From the NCBI GenBank assembly GCA_019636275.1, contig JAHBXY010000026.1, forward strand, positions 1 through 64,000: a stretch of DNA of 64,000 nucleotides. Direction: 5' to 3'. A program made the position numbers and the translations under genes. Every line of letters begins with the position of its first letter. Within the stretch, counting starts at the first letter, position 1. Of this stretch, positions 33,948 through 41,714 are shown piece after piece. The stretch is from Planctomycetota bacterium (GTDB lineage Bacteria; Planctomycetota; J058). The notes under the pieces are model-generated. The model did no database searches. It had not been told where the DNA came from and saw only the letters and a list, made by a program, of their open reading frames with translations.

Positions 33948-35953
33948 GACCCCGCCCGCCGCGGCAGCTCGGCTCCGTCGTCGCCCCGGGCGTCAGCCAC
34001 GGGAGCGCCGACGGGGCGGCCTCCGGGGGGCGCCGAGAGGTGGAGGAGCGCGTGGCTCCCCGGCGGGGCGGCGGGCGCGCGCTCGAGGCGGAGGCGGTGC
34101 CAGGCCACGAGCAGCGCGAGCCCCCAGACCTCGAACCCGAGCGCGGCACCGCTCATGTGGGCGTCGAGGACCCGGCTCACGGCGGCGGGATCGAGCGCGC
34201 CGCACCTCGCGACGGAGGCGGGCGCCAACAGGTCGCCCACGACCTCGCGCAGGGGCCCCCGGATCCAGGCGTGGATCGGGACGCTGAACCCCTGCTTCGG
34301 CCGATCGGCGATCGCCGGGCCGAACACCTGCCGCGCGGCGGAGCGGAGGAGCCGCTTCGACGCCCCGCCCGGCCCCAGCTTGAGCGGGGCCGGCAACCCG
34401 AGCCCCCAGGTGGCGAGGTCGACGTCCAGGAAGGGGGCGCGGACCTCCAGCGAGTGGGCCATGCTCATGCGGTCCACCTTCGCCAGGATGTCGTTCGGCA
34501 GGTACTCGCTCACGTCGGCCCGCTGGAGGTCCAGCAGCGCGCAGGCGTCGCCGAGCCCGTGGCGGGCGCACAGGGCCTCGAGCGCCCGCCGGGCCCCCGC
34601 GCGCGCCGTCGCGGGCCGGAGCAGGCGCGCCGCCTCCTCGGGGAGCCAGCTGCCGTTCCAGGTGAAGTGGGCGGCGCTCGAGGGGAGCGTGGACGCGCGC
34701 AGGAACCGGGCTGCCTTGTAGGAGGTCGCGACCTTCCGCTCGGCGATCGGGAGCAGCGCGCTCGCCCGGACCAGCGCCCGACGCACCGGCAGGGGGAGCC
34801 GGCGCACGAACCTGGCGTGCAGCGCTGTCGCCCGATACGTCAGGTACCCGGCGAACACCTCGTCGCCCCCGTCCCCGCCCAGCGCGACCCTGTGGCCGCG
34901 CGCGACGGCCCTCGAGAGCGCGCCGACCGCCAGGGCCGACGAGTCGCCGAGCGGGTCGTCGGCGTGGGCCGCGACGGCGAGCAGGTCGTCACCCGTCGGC
35001 GGCGCCAGCGGCACGACCTCGAGCCGCAGGCCCAGGCGGCGCGCCACCTCCTCCGCTGCCGCCCGCTCGCTGAAGCCACCGCCGGGCACCTCGAGCACGT
35101 ACGCCTGACTGACCCCGCCTTGCCTCGCGGCCGACTCGGCGATGAGCGACGAGTCGAGGCCGCCCGAGAGGAGGACCGCGACGGGGACGTCGCTCGTCAG
35201 CGCGCGGCGGACCGCTGTGTCGAGCCGCGCGCGCAGCTCCTCGAGCGCGGGTCCCTCGTCCGTCGGCCCGGCCCGCTCACACGCCGGGGGCGTCCAGTAA
35301 CGACCGCGCGTCACTCGACCCGAGGCGTCATGGACCCGCCACGTGGCCGGCGGCAACCGCTCGACCCCGGCCGCCAGCGTGCGCTCCCCCGGGACGTAGT
35401 TGAGGACGAGGTACTCCCCGAGCGCTCGCTCGTCGAGCTGCCGCGGGAACCCTGGCAGGGCCGTGAGCGGCGCCAGCTCGGAGGCGAAGGCGAGCAGCTC
35501 GGGCGTCCTGAGCAGCAGCAGGGGCTTCTCGCCGAAGCGGTCGCGCGCGAGGAAGAGCTCGCCGCGGTCCGCATCCGCGATCGCGAAGGCGAACGGACCC
35601 ACGAGCCGTCCTGGCAGGTCACGCCCCCACTCGCGGAACCCGTGCAGCAGCACCTCGGTGTCGCTCATGGTGCGGAACGTGTGCCCGCGCGCCTCGAGCT
35701 GCGCGCGGAGCTCGCGGTGGTTGTAGATCTCCCCGTTGAACGTGACCGCGAGGCCACCGTCCGGCGTGCACATGGGCTGTTGCCCCGACTCGGCGTCGAT
35801 GATCGCGAGCCGCCTGTGGGCCAGGAGGAAGGGCCCGCGCCGCCACTGGCCGCCGTCGTCCGGTCCTCTATGGAGCAGCAGCTGCGCCAGGTCCGCCCAG
35901 CCGGGGTCAGGGTGCCCCGGGCCGAAGGAGAAGAGCCCGAAGATCCCGCACAT
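33944..35953 (-). CDS. asnB: Asparagine synthase (glutamine-hydrolysing) homologue
   Basis: 669 residues. The glutaminase domain starts MCGIFGLFSFG with the catalytic Cys2, followed by LLHRGPDDGG, LAHRRLAIID, FNGEIYNHRELR and SDTEVLLHGFREWG. The synthetase domain has the PP-loop VAVLLSGGLDSSLIAE, then DDPLGDSSALAVGAL and ALGGDGGDEVFAGYL, and the C-terminal DRMSMAHSLEVRAPFLD. Within a polysaccharide locus such proteins (for example WbpS-type) often amidate uronic acids in the glycan instead of making free asparagine. The location, between GT2 and a membrane protein, supports that reading. The stop and the next start overlap (ATGA). Confidence 0.85.
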   Translation of the reverse strand: MCGIFGLFSFGPGHPDPGWADLAQLLLHRGPDDGGQWRRGPFLLAHRRLAIIDAESGQQPMCTPDGGLAVTFNGEIYNHRELRAQLEARGHTFRTMSDTEVLLHGFREWGRDLPGRLVGPFAFAIADADRGELFLARDRFGEKPLLLLRTPELLAFASELAPLTALPGFPRQLDERALGEYLVLNYVPGERTLAAGVERLPPATWRVHDASGRVTRGRYWTPPACERAGPTDEGPALEELRARLDTAVRRALTSDVPVAVLLSGGLDSSLIAESAARQGGVSQAYVLEVPGGGFSERAAAEEVARRLGLRLEVVPLAPPTGDDLLAVAAHADDPLGDSSALAVGALSRAVARGHRVALGGDGGDEVFAGYLTYRATALHARFVRRLPLPVRRALVRASALLPIAERKVATSYKAARFLRASTLPSSAAHFTWNGSWLPEEAARLLRPATARAGARRALEALCARHGLGDACALLDLQRADVSEYLPNDILAKVDRMSMAHSLEVRAPFLDVDLATWGLGLPAPLKLGPGGASKRLLRSAARQVFGPAIADRPKQGFSVPIHAWIRGPLREVVGDLLAPASVARCGALDPAAVSRVLDAHMSGAALGFEVWGLALLVAWHRLRLERAPAAPPGSHALLHLSAPPGGRPVGAPVADARGDDGAELPRRAGS

Positions 35954-36996
35954 CAGCCGCGCTCGTCCGGGGCACCCGCGCGCTGGACCTTGGCCCCCAG
36001 CTCGCGCCGCAGGACGTACGTGCGCTGGCCCGAATGGGCGTAGTGGACCCTGATGAGGATCTCCGCGAGGATCCCCGTGAGGATGAGCTGGAGCCCGGCC
36101 AGGATGAGCATGACCGCCATGAGGAACCAACCGCTGCGCTCGCGCACCATGGCAACGCCGTGGACGAACGAGAGCGCCACGAGGGTCGCGATGATCGCCG
36201 CGCCGACCGACGAGACGAGCAGCCCGAGCTTCCCGAACGCGCGCATGGGTCGATCGAGGTAGCGGACCAGGAACCAGAGCAGGATGATGTCCAGGAACAC
36301 GCCGACCGTGCGTCCCAGGCCGTACTTGCTGCGCCCGTGCGGTCGCTCGACGTTCTCGATGGGGAGCTCGGCGATCCTGGCGCCGCACAGGGCCCCGAGC
36401 ACGGGGACGTAGCGGTGGGACTCGCCGAACAGGCGAAGCCGCGCCGTGAGGTCCGCCCGGTAGGCGCGGAAGGTCGTCCCGACGTCGTGGATCGTGAGCC
36501 CCGAGACCGCGCGGATCAGCGCGTTGGCCGCCCGTGACGGGAGCCGCCGGAGGAGCCCCTCGCGGCGGGCGTGGCGCCAGCCGCACACCATGTCGAAGCC
36601 CTCGTCGAGCCGCCGCAGGAACGCGGGGATCTCCTCCGGGAAGTGCTGGAGGTCCGCGTCCATCGTGATGATGACCTCTCCCCTGGCGGCGTCGAGGCCC
36701 GCCTGGAGCGCCGCGGTCTGGCCATAGTTCCGGCTCAGCTCCAGCACGCGCACCCGCGGGTCGCGCTCCGCGCACGCGGCCATGATCTGGAGGGAGGCAT
36801 CGCGGCTCCCGTCATCGACGAGGATGAGCTCGAACCTGCGCTCGGCCTCGAGCGCGTCGGCCACCCGCAGCACGCGGTCGACGAACTCGCCGATCGCGTG
36901 CGCCTCGTCATGGACGGGCGCGATCACGCTCACGAGCGGGGGCGGCGGCGCGCTCAGACGGTCGCCTCCCGCCGAGCGACGAAGCGGCTCGCCCAC
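35953..36996 (-). CDS. GT2 glycosyltransferase with two C-terminal membrane helices (DPM1/GtrB-like)
   Basis: 347 residues. GT-A domain: LVSVIAPVHDEAHAIGEFVD, LILVDDGSRDAS, RNYGQTAALQAGLDAARGEVIITMDADLQHFPEEIP, DMVCGWRHARREG, HDVGTTFRAYRADL and GRSKYGLGRTVGVFLDIILLW. Two helices (about 262-283 and 298-322) end the protein, as in polyprenyl-phosphate glucosyl/aminoarabinosyl transferases (GtrB/ArnC). It transfers a sugar to undecaprenyl phosphate, which the GT-C-type proteins nearby could use. GTG 36996 overlaps the upstream methyltransferase by 43 bases; GTG 36933 is an alternative start. Confidence 0.8.
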   Translation of the reverse strand: MGEPLRRSAGGDRLSAPPPPLVSVIAPVHDEAHAIGEFVDRVLRVADALEAERRFELILVDDGSRDASLQIMAACAERDPRVRVLELSRNYGQTAALQAGLDAARGEVIITMDADLQHFPEEIPAFLRRLDEGFDMVCGWRHARREGLLRRLPSRAANALIRAVSGLTIHDVGTTFRAYRADLTARLRLFGESHRYVPVLGALCGARIAELPIENVERPHGRSKYGLGRTVGVFLDIILLWFLVRYLDRPMRAFGKLGLLVSSVGAAIIATLVALSFVHGVAMVRERSGWFLMAVMLILAGLQLILTGILAEILIRVHYAHSGQRTYVLRRELGAKVQRAGAPDERG

Positions 36997-37931
36997 CCCA
37001 GCCGGCGGATGACGGGGACGCGCTCGAGCGCCGCGTCGAGCCCCAGCAGGGCGCGACCGAGGAGGCGGCTCCGCGCTCCCTCCAGCAAGGGGAGCAGGTC
37101 GGTGTTCCCCATGAGCGGGTAGGCGACGAACCCGAACACGTCGTAGGTGGCGAGCCGCAGCCCGTGGGGGGCCATGGCCAGCTCGAGCTCGCCGCGGGTG
37201 AACCCGTCCTCATCGGGGTCGTGCCCCTGGGAGGTGGAGCGCGAGTACTGCCAGCGCCGCACGCGGCGGACGAGCGGGTGGTCGTTGGCGGGTTCGGACG
37301 CGACGAGGACCCCGCGCGGGCGCAGCACGCGGGCGACCTCTCGGAGGATCCGGGCCAGCTCGGGGCGGGCATGGTGGAGCCCGCCGATGATCACGACCGC
37401 CGAGGCGCCGCCGGTCGCGACCGGCAGCGCGGTCGCGTCCCCCACGGCGACGGTGACCCGCCGGTCGTGCGCGAGGTCGCGGGCGGCGACCTGCGCGGCC
37501 TCCGGGTCGCGGTCGACCGCGAGCGCGGCGCGGACCCAGGGCGGCAGGCGGCGCGAGAGCTCGCCCTCGCCGCACATGAGCTCCACCAGCGCGCCGCCGT
37601 CGCGTGGCACCTCCGCCAGGAGGCGATCGACCCAGGCATCGTAGTACATCTGGGTGAGGATGCAGGCGCGCCTGACCCGCGAGTAGTCGTCGCGCGCGCG
37701 CGAGGGCACCGCGCGCGCCGAGCGCGCGGCCTCCCACCCATCGGGGTCGAGGAAGACCGGCACCCCCTCGTGGACGCGGAACGCGCGCCCGCAGGCCTCG
37801 CAGCGGAGCGGGCCGCTGCCGAGCGGACCGTGGCAGCTCGGGCACACGAGCTCGAAGGCACGACCCAGGCTCTCGCCGACCGGCGGGGTGTCAGCAGACT
37901 TGCTCGTCGTCACGTGCGCTTCGCGGCCCAT
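36954..37931 (-). CDS. SAM-dependent methyltransferase with Trm112-like zinc ribbon
   Basis: 325 residues from ATG 37931. Residues 29-72 are a Trm112/zinc-ribbon segment (CPSCHGPLGSGPLRCEACGR, then VHEGVPVFLDP). The methyltransferase fold follows: LVELMCGEGELSRRLPPWV, VDRDPEAAQVAARDL, VAVGDATALPVATGGASAV, IIGGLHHARPELARILREVARVLRPRG and EPANDHP. This is the Methyltransf_11 group common in O-antigen loci. The acceptor is unknown, probably a sugar. It is followed with 43-base overlap by the GT2 gene. Confidence 0.75.
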   Translation of the reverse strand: MGREAHVTTSKSADTPPVGESLGRAFELVCPSCHGPLGSGPLRCEACGRAFRVHEGVPVFLDPDGWEAARSARAVPSRARDDYSRVRRACILTQMYYDAWVDRLLAEVPRDGGALVELMCGEGELSRRLPPWVRAALAVDRDPEAAQVAARDLAHDRRVTVAVGDATALPVATGGASAVVIIGGLHHARPELARILREVARVLRPRGVLVASEPANDHPLVRRVRRWQYSRSTSQGHDPDEDGFTRGELELAMAPHGLRLATYDVFGFVAYPLMGNTDLLPLLEGARSRLLGRALLGLDAALERVPVIRRLGWASRFVARREATV

Positions 37932-37974
37932 GGTAGAGGACGGGTGAGTGGGCGACAACCGCCGCGCCAGGGCG

Positions 37975-38166
37975 TCAGAACACGTACGGGCGGGAGAAGA
38001 ACCGGTCCAGCGCCTCCCGGAGCGCGGCGAGGACCGGCGCGCGGCGCTCGAGGCGCGTGAACGAGGCGCCCACGCGGAAGTGAAAGCACCACACGAGCAG
38101 CACCAGCACGATCCAGGAGAGCGCGGCGCGCTGCGTCCACCGGCTCCTCGACTGCGTGTCGCTCAT
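37975..38166 (-). CDS. Small single-pass membrane protein
   Basis: 63 residues from ATG 38166, which overlaps the acyltransferase stop (ATGA). One hydrophobic segment (AALSWIVLVLLVWCFHFRVG, residues about 14-33) is followed by a basic helix (RRAPVLAALREALDRFFSRP). No family recognised. The tight coupling makes it real; it may anchor or regulate the neighbouring acyltransferase. Confidence 0.55.
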   Translation of the reverse strand: MSDTQSRSRWTQRAALSWIVLVLLVWCFHFRVGASFTRLERRAPVLAALREALDRFFSRPYVF

Positions 38167-38675
38167 CGCGCTCCGATGACGCGGGCAGGCACCCCGGTGA
38201 CGATGGCGCCGGCAGGCACGTCCCGGGTCACGACGGCGCCCGCGCCGACCTGCGCGCCGCGGCCGACCGTCACGCCGGGGAGGATGATCGCCCCGATCCC
38301 GATGTCGCAACCATCGTCCAGGTGGATGGGGGCGAAGGCGAGCTCACCGCTCATGATCGGGGCGCCGGCGTCCTCCGGGAAGCGGTGGGAGGAGGTGAGG
38401 AGCCGCGCGCCCGGGCCGAGCCCCACCCGGGCGCCGATGACGATCCCCCCCGCCGAGTGGAGGAAGCACTGCTGGCCGATCCAGGCGCCGTCCCCGATCA
38501 CGAGCCGGTTGCGGTGGTAGGCCTTGAGGATCGCCTGGTGACCGACGTAGACGTCGTCGCCGATCTCCACGTTCTCGGGGTGGAAGACCAGGGCCCCCTC
38601 CTCGAAGACGACGCCCTGGCCGCAGCGGGCGAGGTCCTCGGGCCGGAACCGGCCGCTCCCGTGCGAGCGCGCCAT
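38163..38675 (-). CDS. Hexapeptide-repeat acyltransferase
   Basis: 170 residues. Left-handed beta-helix repeats (IGDDVYVGHQAILK, VIGDGAWIGQQCFLHSAGGI, VIGARVGLGPGARLL, GCDIGIGAIILPGVTVGRGA, QVGAGAVVTRDVPAGAIVTG, VPARVIG) are typical of WcaF/NeuD-like O-acetyltransferases. The histidine in SSHRF is a good catalytic candidate. It would acetylate a sugar of the exported glycan. ATG 38675 overlaps the stop of the GT4 gene and its stop overlaps the small membrane protein start. Confidence 0.85.
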   Translation of the reverse strand: MARSHGSGRFRPEDLARCGQGVVFEEGALVFHPENVEIGDDVYVGHQAILKAYHRNRLVIGDGAWIGQQCFLHSAGGIVIGARVGLGPGARLLTSSHRFPEDAGAPIMSGELAFAPIHLDDGCDIGIGAIILPGVTVGRGAQVGAGAVVTRDVPAGAIVTGVPARVIGAR

Positions 38676-39877
38676 CAGCGCCCCCGCGGCCCGCGGACCG
38701 ACGCGTAGAGCGCCGCCGTCCGGGCGGCCACGGCCGACCAGGAGAAGCGCTCGGAGACGGTGCGGCGCGCGTTCGCTCCGATTCGCGCCCGTCGGGCGTC
38801 GTCGGCGAGCAGCCCGATCAGCTCCTGCGCCAGGGCCTCGGGCCGCCCGGCCTCGACGATCACCAGGTTCTCGCCGCTCTGGAGCACCCCCGGTCCGTAG
38901 GAGTCGACGTTCGCGGCGGCGAGGATCGTCCTGCCGAGGCTCATGGCCTCGAGCGACGCCACGCCGAGCGACGTCCTCGACGGCTCGTCCTGGTTGAGCC
39001 AGTGCGCCTCGAGCTCCGCCAGCCCCAGCAGCGCGGAGACCTGGCGCCGCGGCTGCGCCCCGGTGAACACCACGTGGCCGTTCAGCCCGAGCGACCGCGC
39101 CAGCCGCACCGGGCTCGGGTCGGCCACGTCGCCCACGATCACGAGCGTCGCCTCCGGGACCGCCGCCACGACGCGCGGGAAGGCGCGGAGCAGGTCCGCG
39201 CGGTTGCGCAGCGCGTGGACGTGCCCGACCGAGAGGACCACGCGCTTGCCGCGCAGCCCGAACTCGTCGCGCGCCCGCTCCACCTCGTCGTCGGCCGCCG
39301 GGTCGAGCTGCACGCCGTAGGGGATGATCTCGCCCTCGCGCCCGAACCGGCTGCGGAGGTAGGCCTGCACGTTCACGTCGGGACACACGACCGCGCTCGC
39401 CTGCGCCAGCACTCGCGGACCCAGGAGGAGGCGGTCCGGCAGGCGGAGGAGGAGGTCGTAGGCGCGGTTCGGGTGGCGGATGATCGTGTGGAGCGTCACC
39501 ACCATGGGCACCCCGAGCGCCCGCGAGACCGCGGCCCCGCCGAGCGCCAGGTCGAACATGTGGTTGTGGACGTGGATGACCTCGGCCCCGTGTCGCTCGA
39601 CGAGCGCCCGCAGCCTGCGCCGGTTCGCCGGGGTCTGGGTGACGCTCAGCCAGGGGAAGTTCAGCGCGATCCCCATCGCGGGCAGCCGCACGGCGGGCAG
39701 GCGGTGGATCGTCACCCCGCCCTCGGTCGCCTGCTCGGGCGCGTCGGGGGAGAGCCGCGCCGTGATGACCAGCACCTCGTGGCCCTGGGCGGCGAGCGCG
39801 CGGGCGAGCCCCTCGCACTGGGTGGCGGAGCCGCTCACCACCGGCGCGAACAGGTTCGACAGCATGCAGATCTTCAT
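38675..39877 (-). CDS. GT4 family glycosyltransferase
   Basis: 400 residues from ATG 39877 with GGGAG upstream. GT-B fold: MKICMLSNLFAPVVSGSATQ, LARALAAQGHEVLVITAR, AEVIHVHNHMFDLAL, VVCPDVNVQAYLRSRFG, IPYGVQLDP, VVLSVGHVHALRNRADLLRA, HVVFTGAQPRRQVSALLGLA and EPSRTSLGVASLEAMSLGR, the last being the E-x7-E nucleotide-sugar site. It adds a sugar to the growing glycan on the cytoplasmic side. The 850-bp repeat array lies directly upstream, between this gene and the epimerase gene. Confidence 0.85.
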   Translation of the reverse strand: MKICMLSNLFAPVVSGSATQCEGLARALAAQGHEVLVITARLSPDAPEQATEGGVTIHRLPAVRLPAMGIALNFPWLSVTQTPANRRRLRALVERHGAEVIHVHNHMFDLALGGAAVSRALGVPMVVTLHTIIRHPNRAYDLLLRLPDRLLLGPRVLAQASAVVCPDVNVQAYLRSRFGREGEIIPYGVQLDPAADDEVERARDEFGLRGKRVVLSVGHVHALRNRADLLRAFPRVVAAVPEATLVIVGDVADPSPVRLARSLGLNGHVVFTGAQPRRQVSALLGLAELEAHWLNQDEPSRTSLGVASLEAMSLGRTILAAANVDSYGPGVLQSGENLVIVEAGRPEALAQELIGLLADDARRARIGANARRTVSERFSWSAVAARTAALYASVRGPRGR

Positions 39878-39900
39878 GCGCTCCCGAGGATTATCACACG

Positions 39901-40750
39901 GGGAGGCGCGGAACGGGCCGAACGGCGTCGCCGTCAGAGCGAGCGATGGGGAGGCGCGGAAGGGGCCAAACGCCGTCGCCCGGGCACTCGCGCCGATCGC
40001 GCCCCCCTCGCGAGCGCCGCTGCACGTCGTCGACCCGCCAGAGCGAGCGTTGGGGAGGCGCGGAAGGGGCCAAGCGCCGTCGCCCGGGCGCTCGCGCCGA
40101 TCGCGCCCCCCTCGCGAGCGCCGCTGCACGTCGTCGACCCGCCAGAGCGAGCGATGGGGAGGCGCGGAAGGGGCCAAACGCCGTCGCCCGGGCACTCGCG
40201 CCGATCGCGCCCCCCTCGCGAGCGCCGCTGCACGTCCTCGACCCGCCAGAGCGAGCGATGGGGAGGCGCGGAAGGGGCCAAACGCCGTCGCCCGGGCACT
40301 CGCGCCGATCGCGCCCCCCTCGCGAGCGCATCACTCATCGCAGGTCGCCCGGGCACTCGCGCCGATCGCGCCCCCCTCGCGAGCGCCGCTGCACGTCCTC
40401 GACCCGCCAGAGCGAGCGATGGGGAGGCGCGGAAGGGGCCAAGCGCCGTCGCCCGGGCGCTCGCGCCGATCGCGCCCCCCTCGCGAGCGCGTCACTCCTC
40501 GCAGGCAGGCGCGGAAGGGGCCAAGCGCCGTCGCCCGGGCGCTCGCGCCGATCGCGCCCCCCTCGCGAGCGCATCACTCCTCGCAGGCAGGCGCGGAAGG
40601 GGCCAAACGCCGTCGCCCGGGCACTCGCGCCGATCGCGCCCCCCTCGCGAGCGCATCACTCCTCGCAGGCAGGCGCGGAAGGGGCCAAACGCCGTCGCCC
40701 GGGCGCTCGCGCCGATCGCGCCCCCCTCGTGAGCGCATCACTCCTCGCAG
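39901..40750. repeat. Degenerate tandem array with 104-bp and 82-bp periods
   Basis: A core of about 68 bp (starting GGCGCGGAAGGGGCCAA, ending CCCCCCTCGCGAGCGC) occurs at about 39953, 40057, 40161, 40265, 40426, 40508, 40590 and 40672, plus a front-truncated copy near 40344 and a diverged copy at 39901. Copies 1-4 are 104 bp apart and separated by a spacer containing CGCTGCACGTCGTCGACC (or CCTCGACC). The last four are 82 bp apart with a spacer ATCACTCCTCGCAGGCAG. Neither period is a multiple of three, so it does not encode repeats in one frame. It lies between two minus-strand genes and starts 1-2 bases after the epimerase stop. The core is rich in short palindromes (CTCGCG, GCGATCGGCGC), which suggests structured RNA or protein-binding DNA. 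Confidence 0.9.
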
Positions 40751-40751
40751 G

Positions 40752-41714
40752 TCAGAGGCGCGCTCGGTAGTACTCCGCCGTGCGGCGGATCCCCTCCTCG
40801 AGCGAGACGCGGGCCTCGAAGCCGATCAGCTCCCGCGCCTTCTTCACCGAGGGCACGCGGAGCTCCACGTCCACGTAGTCCTTGCGCACGAACCTGATCT
40901 CGGAGCTCGATCCGAGCACGCGCACGACCGTGTTCGCCAGCCCGTAGATCGTCTCGACGCTGCGGACGCTCCCGATGTTGAAGGACTCGCCCACCGCGCG
41001 CGGATGCCGCGCCGCCAGGAGCACCGCCTCGATCATGTCGTCGACGTAGCACCAGGCCCTGATCTGCGTGCCGTCGCCGTGGATCTCCAGCGGCTCGTTC
41101 CGGATCGCGCGGTTCACGAAGGTGCGCAGCGCGCCCTCGCCGACCTGCCCCGGCCCGTAGATGTTGAACGGGCGCAGCACGACGGCCGGCAGGCGCCGCT
41201 CCTTCCAGTAGGCGATCGCGAGGTGCTCCTCGGCGAGCTTGCTCACGGCGTAGGTCCAGCGGGCCTCCCCCACCGCGCCGATCACGGTCCGATCGCTCTC
41301 GGACGAGCTCAGCGCGTGCTGGCCGAACACCTCGCTCGTCGAGAAGCAGATCACCCGCTCGCATCCCGGCAGCTCGGCCGCGAACTCGAGCGTGTTGGCC
41401 GAGCCGACCATGTTCACGCGCATGGTCGTGATCGGGCTCTTGATCACCGTGTCGATCCCGGCGATCCCCGCCAGGTGGAACACCATGGTGGCGCCGTCCA
41501 TGGCGCTGCGCAGGTGCTCGCGGTCGAGGACGTCGCCCTTGACCGCCTCGAGGTTCGGGTGCCCCCGGTGCGGGCTCGCCGACAGGGCGTCACGGGCGAA
41601 CGTGTCGTAGACGACGACGCGGTTGCGCTCCACGAGCCGCCCGACGAGCGTCGAGCCGATGAACCCGGCCCCCCCCGTGATGAAGACCTTGTGCCCCTCG
41701 AGCTCGAGCGTCAT
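40752..41714 (-). CDS. NAD-dependent nucleotide-sugar epimerase/dehydratase
   Basis: 320 residues, extended SDR. NAD motif GGAGFIGSTLVGRLVE, then VFHLAGIAGIDTVIK, FSTSEVFGQH, catalytic TYAVSKLAEE (Y-x3-K), LRPFNIYGPGQVGEGA, IRAWCYVDDMIEAVLLAARH and FNIGS. It belongs to the UDP-glucose 4-epimerase/dTDP-glucose-dehydratase group; I cannot name the substrate. Start and upstream stop overlap (ATGA). The repeat array begins right after its stop. Confidence 0.8.
   Translation of the reverse strand: MTLELEGHKVFITGGAGFIGSTLVGRLVERNRVVVYDTFARDALSASPHRGHPNLEAVKGDVLDREHLRSAMDGATMVFHLAGIAGIDTVIKSPITTMRVNMVGSANTLEFAAELPGCERVICFSTSEVFGQHALSSSESDRTVIGAVGEARWTYAVSKLAEEHLAIAYWKERRLPAVVLRPFNIYGPGQVGEGALRTFVNRAIRNEPLEIHGDGTQIRAWCYVDDMIEAVLLAARHPRAVGESFNIGSVRSVETIYGLANTVVRVLGSSSEIRFVRKDYVDVELRVPSVKKARELIGFEARVSLEEGIRRTAEYYRARL

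Noticed and set aside
39901..40750. CRISPR array
   Set aside because: The cores are longer than CRISPR repeats, the spacers are of only two kinds and recur identically, and no cas gene is near.
39894..40770. Arginine-rich protein-coding frames through the repeat array on both strands
   Set aside because: The periods of 82 and 104 are not multiples of three, so each unit is read in another frame. The frames are open only because the GC-rich repeats lack stop codons.
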